A stretch of 43,652 nucleotides of DNA, taken from positions 1 to 43,652 of the forward strand of contig CAYMYA010000005.1 in the NCBI GenBank assembly GCA_964394565.1. Direction: 5' to 3'. Position numbers and translations under genes: made by a program. Under the pieces are notes generated by a model. That model was not told the DNA's origin and searched no databases. It worked only from the letters and a program-made list of their open reading frames with translations. Every line of letters starts with the position of its first letter. Within the stretch, counting starts at the first letter, position 1. Positions 39,823-43,652 of the stretch are shown here, piece after piece. This stretch comes from CAIKHN01 sp964394565 (lineage in GTDB: Bacteria; Patescibacteriota; Patescibacteriia; UBA9934).

Positions 39823-40980
39823 ATGGTGAAAGATTCGCTTATTGCGCTGTTGACGTTGACGGTTGCTGGATGGATCGTCTTTCCAGCACTCCCTGCGCAA
39901 GCTAGTACGGGGTCCGTTGTTTCGGCGGACACGGTGATTGCCAATATCGCTACTGCCGAGTCGGTTGCTTTTGATATTGATCTTGATGTGAAAGTACAGG
40001 ATACACGTCGGTCTGATCACTCTATTGAGGTGCATGCGGAGATCGATGGTGCAACAGATTTCGAGAAACAGACTGAGATCACTGGGCATGTCACGTCTTC
40101 TGATGCAGGGGAGACTGTGTATGATGCGAACGGATTCATGAAAATGATTGGGAACACATTGTACCTTTCAGATGATCATGTAGAGTGGTACGCTGTTGAA
40201 CTTGATGATATTTCTTCTGTACCCGCTCCAGGGAACGTCAAGGAACTTCAAAGCTTTTTCAACGACCTTCTTGACCACGGTGTTATCACCTATCACGTCG
40301 ACGGGTTTGAGTTTTTGCATGGTGCTGCAACCGTACGATATGTTTATGCCATAGATCACGATCGTCTTGTGGCGTATGTGCGTGATTCTCACAAACTCTC
40401 TGATCGTGAAGCTGAGCAGTTGCGCACGGTGTTTGATGGTACTTTCGCCATGAGTGGAGAAGTGTGGATCGATACATTGACAATGTTGCCGAAAATGTTC
40501 ACGGTGAACATTTCTTCACGATCCACGAGCGCAACCCACGCTACCATCAACATGACGGTGCGTTTCAAGAACGTTAATGTCCCACTGCAACTTGTTGCGC
40601 CGACAAACGTCATGAATATCGAGGACATTGACTGGAGCTCTTCCACCAATGTGTTCAACGATCACTTGACGCGGACGGTTGCGCAGGGTGATGTTGATGG
40701 TGATGGGCTGACGAATGCTGAAGAAAAATTTGTGTGGTTCTCTCATCCATTGAAGGCGGATACTGATGGTGATGGGTATATGGATGCCACTGAAGTTCTC
40801 AATGGGTATGATCCGAACGGCATTGGGGTATTGGATTCTGATGGCGATGGTCTGACGGACTATGCAGAAATGACCGTTCATTGGTCCGATCGGTTTGATG
40901 CAGATTCTGATGACGACGGGTATCCAGATGGGACAGAAATTGCGAACGGATATAACCCGAATGGTCCTGGCCGATGGTAA
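39823..40980 (+). CDS. Secreted protein with C-terminal calcium-binding (TSP3-like) repeats
   Basis: This 385-residue protein has a signal peptide ending near residue 28 (FPALPAQA-S), a long beta-rich domain (about 30-285) without a recognised family, and a C-terminal block of Asp-rich repeats: DVDGDGLTNAEE, DTDGDGYMDATE, DSDGDGLTDYAE, DSDDDGYPDGTE (about 293-380). These are thrombospondin type 3/dockerin-like calcium loops common in surface proteins. There is no LPXTG motif or C-terminal membrane anchor. Probably a calcium-stabilised extracellular protein. It has its own promoter and terminator. Confidence 0.85.
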   Translation: MVKDSLIALLTLTVAGWIVFPALPAQASTGSVVSADTVIANIATAESVAFDIDLDVKVQDTRRSDHSIEVHAEIDGATDFEKQTEITGHVTSSDAGETVYDANGFMKMIGNTLYLSDDHVEWYAVELDDISSVPAPGNVKELQSFFNDLLDHGVITYHVDGFEFLHGAATVRYVYAIDHDRLVAYVRDSHKLSDREAEQLRTVFDGTFAMSGEVWIDTLTMLPKMFTVNISSRSTSATHATINMTVRFKNVNVPLQLVAPTNVMNIEDIDWSSSTNVFNDHLTRTVAQGDVDGDGLTNAEEKFVWFSHPLKADTDGDGYMDATEVLNGYDPNGIGVLDSDGDGLTDYAEMTVHWSDRFDADSDDDGYPDGTEIANGYNPNGPGRW

Positions 40981-40993
40981 CGTTGAATAAGAC

Positions 40994-41025
40994 AAAAATC
41001 CCCGTGTAAATACATGGGGATTTTT
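40994..41025. terminator. Bidirectional terminator
   Basis: A 15-bp stem with one G-U pair (40994-41008 with 41011-41025) has T-rich ends on both strands. It lies between the calcium-repeat gene and pspC. Confidence 0.9.
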
Positions 41026-41044
41026 GTTTCAGAGATGTTTCGCG

Positions 41045-41272
41045 TTATGCCGATGGCGCGGGTTGAGGGGGAGGTGTTGGGTGTCTTGGCATGATCATTG
41101 CTGCGACGATGTACGCGAGTACTCCCGGAACAAAACCGGTGAATGTCACGATGAGAACCCAAATGAGACGCAACACGGTGGAGTCAATAGTGAAGTACTC
41201 CGCAACGCCTCCGCAGACACCGGTAATGAATGTATCCGTCGAACTTCGATACAATTTTTTCGTGAGATCCAT
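41045..41272 (-). CDS. PspC-domain membrane protein
   Basis: This 75-residue protein matches PspC: KKLYRSSTDTFITGVCGGVAEYF, then a helix pair with LRLIWVLIVTFTGFVPGVLAYIVAAMIMP and a Pro-rich tail. PspC proteins act in membrane stress responses or as small envelope regulators. The ATG lies 9 bases after a TAGGAT box (41282-41287), another near-leaderless start. Confidence 0.9.
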   Translation of the reverse strand: MDLTKKLYRSSTDTFITGVCGGVAEYFTIDSTVLRLIWVLIVTFTGFVPGVLAYIVAAMIMPRHPTPPPQPAPSA

Positions 41273-41330
41273 ATATGAACATCCTACGCGTTTTTATGTG
41301 AAAACACCAGATGTTTTTTGGGGAGGGGGT

Positions 41331-41528
41331 TGACAGGGTGTTTCGTATCATGGTTTTCTTCATATTGTATGAACAGCTTTGCTGCAACATGGTGCGCGAA
41401 GAAGTGCAAGGGTTTTCCCCTTGTCGCGTAACGTTGCACATATATCGCAGCGGCGGCCGGGGATTCGTTCCTGGTCGTTTTTGTTTGTACAACATCGGTT
41501 CTCATCACTCATTCACAGGTTCGCACAC
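41331..41528 (+). promoter_or_regulatory. Structured leader with internal terminator before the GNAT gene
   Basis: This 198-base stretch holds TTGACA at 41331 (no well-spaced -10; TATCAT follows after 10 bases), then caaggg/cccttg (41407-41412 with 41418-41423), which competes with gtgcaa/ttgcac (41404-41409 with 41434-41439), then a terminator-like stem at 41454-41477 with a TTCG loop and five Ts. The terminator sits about 47 bases before the GNAT start. It could be an attenuator or a separate small RNA. Confidence 0.5.
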
Positions 41529-42176
41529 ATGAACATGGTTTCGGATCCCATGCTCACCATGCTCCCCCTGCTCTCCGTGGTCGCCGATGCGACACAGGAA
41601 ACCACTATCGAGGTCGACGGCAAAGAGGTCAAGCCGCTGTTGGCCAAGACCCCAGAGGAACTCTATCGCTTCTGGCAGCTGGGGCTCTCGGTCATCGCCC
41701 TGTACCGTGGGCAGATCGTCGGTCACGTCGCGATCGAGCCCCTCGACGAGACGGGGGAGTGGTACGAGTTGGGCGCGGCGTGGGTTGCGACGGAATTTCG
41801 CGGCAGGCACATTGGGCTGCGGATGTACCTGGCGCTGTTGCAGCGCCATGGGCACCTGAAGATCCTCTCCACAACAGTGACGCCCGCCGCGATGGCAGTC
41901 GCGCTGCATGCCGGCCTCAAGCCGATCAGTTTCGGCGGGCTTTCTGAGTGCGCGCAGCGGCTCACCTGCGTGTGCCCCATCAACAAGACCGGGGTTCCGC
42001 GAGAGGAGAACGTTCCGAAATGTCGCCAGCGGGACACGTCCTGTTTCGCGCAGGTGAATCAGGCCGCCTGGTGCAGCCTCGAGATGCCCGATCTCTTGCC
42101 CCTGCCGATTGGGGGCACCACACGGGGGAACGTCCCCATCCCCGACGACGACATCGTCATCCTGCTCGCAGAATGA
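41529..42176 (+). CDS. GC-rich GNAT-family acetyltransferase-like protein
   Basis: This 215-residue protein has the N-terminal GNAT fold: YRGQIVGHVAIEPL (about residues 60-75), a strand, then WVATEFRGRHIGLRMYLALL (about 88-107), whose RGRHIG matches the acetyl-CoA pyrophosphate loop R/QxxGxG/A, although the last G is followed by Leu. The C-terminal 80 residues contain four or five cysteines (CAQRLTCVC, KCRQRDTSC, WCS), unusual for the family and perhaps metal-binding. No Shine-Dalgarno site is clear. Codon use is GC-rich compared with PspC. It overlaps the next gene by four bases (ATGA). Confidence 0.65.
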   Translation: MNMVSDPMLTMLPLLSVVADATQETTIEVDGKEVKPLLAKTPEELYRFWQLGLSVIALYRGQIVGHVAIEPLDETGEWYELGAAWVATEFRGRHIGLRMYLALLQRHGHLKILSTTVTPAAMAVALHAGLKPISFGGLSECAQRLTCVCPINKTGVPREENVPKCRQRDTSCFAQVNQAAWCSLEMPDLLPLPIGGTTRGNVPIPDDDIVILLAE

Positions 42177-42787
42177 CACGCCCGACCGCGCCAAAAGCGC
42201 GGTCGGTGTCCTTCGTCGCGTCCGTGATCAGGGCCGAGGGCGCGCCGAAGCACCTCGTGGTGCAGCTGGCGAGTGAGGCCACCATGAAGATGGTGGGCGC
42301 GATGCCCTGGGCAAGCCGGCAGGCCGCCACGGACATCTCGACTCGCGTCGCACATACCAAGCTCAAGTCTCTGGACTGGTTCATCGCTCGCATCAGCGGG
42401 GTGATGACGGCTCAGAACGCGGGGCTCGTGCTCCGGTGGGCCATGATCGCCGGCGCGCGCCACCACAACTGGGTGCGTGATCGCCTCACCAGGGCGGCCG
42501 AGTCCCATGGGTGGCGCCTGGTTCGACTGGTAGAGATGCGCAACGAAGTCGTCGCCACCTGGGTAACGGGTGGGCGGACGTACGTCGTGCGGCAGTCGGC
42601 GGATCCCGACGAGATCGGGAAGCTCATTGTTGACTGGCGAGCCTGGGTGCCGCGTGAGCGGTTCCTCGGCGAGTCCCGGATCGTCGACGGCATGGTTGTG
42701 TACTGTGCCACGCTTCACCCGGCGACCACGCCCACCCCGGCGATGATCGCCAATCCGGATCTGTTCCCCCTGGACAGTCCGGAGTGA
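42173..42787 (+). CDS. GC-rich protein of unknown function, coupled to the GNAT gene
   Basis: This 204-residue product reads from an ATG overlapping the GNAT stop. It is basic and mixed helical, with no recognised family and no signal peptide. The first codons contain a perfect 9-bp hairpin (42182-42190 with 42198-42206), which could modulate translation, or could mean the true start is a later GTG. Longer plus-strand and antisense frames over the same bases are GC artefacts. It shares the GC-rich composition of the GNAT gene, and a terminator follows. Confidence 0.55.
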   Translation: MTRPTAPKARSVSFVASVIRAEGAPKHLVVQLASEATMKMVGAMPWASRQAATDISTRVAHTKLKSLDWFIARISGVMTAQNAGLVLRWAMIAGARHHNWVRDRLTRAAESHGWRLVRLVEMRNEVVATWVTGGRTYVVRQSADPDEIGKLIVDWRAWVPRERFLGESRIVDGMVVYCATLHPATTPTPAMIANPDLFPLDSPE

Positions 42788-42835
42788 GACGACTCAGCGC
42801 GCTGACAGGCACGCCACAACGTTCAATCGTTGCTT

Positions 42836-42867
42836 GGAGCGTGGCCCGTCGGCGCGCTCCTTGTTTT
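42836..42867 (+). terminator. Terminator of the GNAT operon
   Basis: ggagcg/cgctcc closes a GC-rich hairpin followed by ttgttttaaaa. A smaller caacg/cgttg hairpin precedes it at about 42818-42833. Confidence 0.7.
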
Positions 42868-42919
42868 AAAATATTTTTTATTCCGAGATCGTTAACGTAT
42901 TCGCGAGATACGTTCCGTG

Positions 42920-43579
42920 TCATGAAGAGATATGTTCAGCCTGACGTGCTTCGAGGATTGCGGTGTATGCGTTCACGCGTTCGGTGTTGCGAGCAATCTT
43001 TTGCCGTATGAGATTAGGGTCTTCTCCCGTGCGGCGTCGTTTCCTCATGGTTGTACGGAGAGTTCCTCCTTCAGAGATGTAATGTTCGAGGAGCGACTGA
43101 AGTTCTTCGGTAGTTTTCGTGATTGTGGCCTCTGCGCGTACGGCAAGAGCAAAAGAAGGCATGTCATCTTCGGCATACGCAAGACTCGTTTGCAGGGCTC
43201 GTGCTTCAGTGGGGCGTAGCAAACACATACGGCGCCATACAAGTGCTTCTTGTCCCTCGAACCACCTGCGTACCCGTTCGCATTCGAGCAGTTCTTTTCG
43301 CACTGATGCACGTTGGAGTTTTTCTTGTACGTCAAACAGATTGTGACGGAGCGCCGTCATGTGATCAAGGAGCGCGAGGAGATTGTCGGGCGTGAGTGTT
43401 TCTGCGCGTGCTAATGTATCGAGTACGTTACGAAATATCACCTCTGCGCGTTCTCCATAGGGTTCCTCGCGGCGTCCAGCGCCGAGATCGAAATATATTT
43501 GAGCGATTTCTGCCCCGCCAACACCAAAGCGTTGCGGCGTTTCGCTGAGCACTATGTTGTTGGGCAATGCTTCTTGCAT
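42920..43579 (-). CDS. Helical protein of unknown function
   Basis: This 219-residue soluble product is rich in Arg, Glu and Leu. It has long predicted helices (about residues 40-120 and 145-215) and probable coiled-coil parts but no motif recognised. Codon use fits the resident genes. The start at 43579 is the only reasonable ATG; no Shine-Dalgarno site is seen. Confidence 0.65.
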   Translation of the reverse strand: MQEALPNNIVLSETPQRFGVGGAEIAQIYFDLGAGRREEPYGERAEVIFRNVLDTLARAETLTPDNLLALLDHMTALRHNLFDVQEKLQRASVRKELLECERVRRWFEGQEALVWRRMCLLRPTEARALQTSLAYAEDDMPSFALAVRAEATITKTTEELQSLLEHYISEGGTLRTTMRKRRRTGEDPNLIRQKIARNTERVNAYTAILEARQAEHISS

Positions 43580-43598
43580 AAATCAATGTCACTTCATT

Positions 43599-43652
43599 CT
43601 ATCCAATTCTGATCAGGACGACGCCGGCCATGCTGAGGAGTGCGAGTGCTAC
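43599..43652 (-). CDS. 3' end of a gene entering from the right edge
   Basis: Minus-strand codons from the window edge read VALALLSMAGVVLIRIG and then TAG at 43599-43601, a hydrophobic C-terminal segment like the last membrane helix of a protein. It lies 19 bases upstream of the 43579 start on the same strand. Too short to assign. Confidence 0.4.
   Translation of the reverse strand, partial: VALALLSMAGVVLIRIG

Noticed and set aside
41505..42718. Two long minus-strand frames opposite the GNAT operon
   Set aside because: The GNAT motifs and ATGA coupling support the plus strand. Long antisense frames are expected in GC-rich genes.

Overview
The window looks like a chromosomal piece of a Candidate Phyla Radiation (Patescibacteria) bacterium. 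The housekeeping genes are small-genome versions of envelope, division and ribosome genes: a MurD, a MurE-like ligase lacking the usual N-terminal domain, FtsE/FtsX, GpsA, PyrH, L21, L28 and one HU. They sit among many short membrane-anchored proteins without a clear family. TGA is used as an ordinary stop, so the code is standard. An ABY1/Uhrbacteria-like lineage would fit but is a guess.

Layout: the 3' end of tRNA-Lys and an inositol-monophosphatase-like gene (1-0.9 kb); a GC-rich orphan gene (1.1-1.5 kb); a P-type cation ATPase; an overlapping envelope operon of murD, murE-like, PH-domain, ftsL/divIC-like and PpiC genes (4.2-8.7 kb); tRNA-Thr and tRNA-Gly separated by two large palindromic elements (8.8-9.2 kb); a secreted protein with ftsE-ftsX (9.3-11.7 kb); a GC-rich P-loop gene; an MFS/UMF1-like transporter; tRNA-Gln with an attachment-like repeat (13.8-14.0 kb); two nucleotide-enzyme-like genes; a GC-rich stand-alone FtsH-type peptidase domain (16.1 kb); a decayed mosaic containing a broken multicopper oxidase (16.8-18.6 kb); a HEXXH protein, two small membrane proteins and a 674-residue repeat protein (18.7-22.6 kb); DUF362, nucleotidyltransferase, SPFH, GpsA, HtrA and Gmad2/GerMN genes (22.7-28.3 kb); a GC-rich orphan (28.4-29.0 kb); HU; a phosphotransferase and LCP protein; L28; a glycosyltransferase-like gene; a flavoprotein disulfide reductase; a WecA/TagO-like transferase; L21; a transglutaminase-like gene with pyrH; a tiny acidic protein; a calcium-repeat surface protein; PspC; then a GC-rich GNAT gene and partner (41.5-42.8 kb) and an unknown gene.

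Much of the window serves the cell envelope: Mur ligases, FtsEX, FtsL-like, LCP, the polyprenyl-phosphate transferase, HtrA, PpiC and PspC.

Two things stand out. First, resident genes mostly start a few bases after a TATACT-like -10 box, which predicts leaderless messages. The GC-rich orphan genes mostly have longer leaders; two have clear -35/-10 promoters, several have a hairpin and a Shine-Dalgarno site, and all have strong terminators. They look like separately acquired units. Second, the intergenic DNA is rich in large palindromes: a repeated family near tRNAs and upstream of HU, and tRNA terminators whose stem includes the tRNA's own 3' end.
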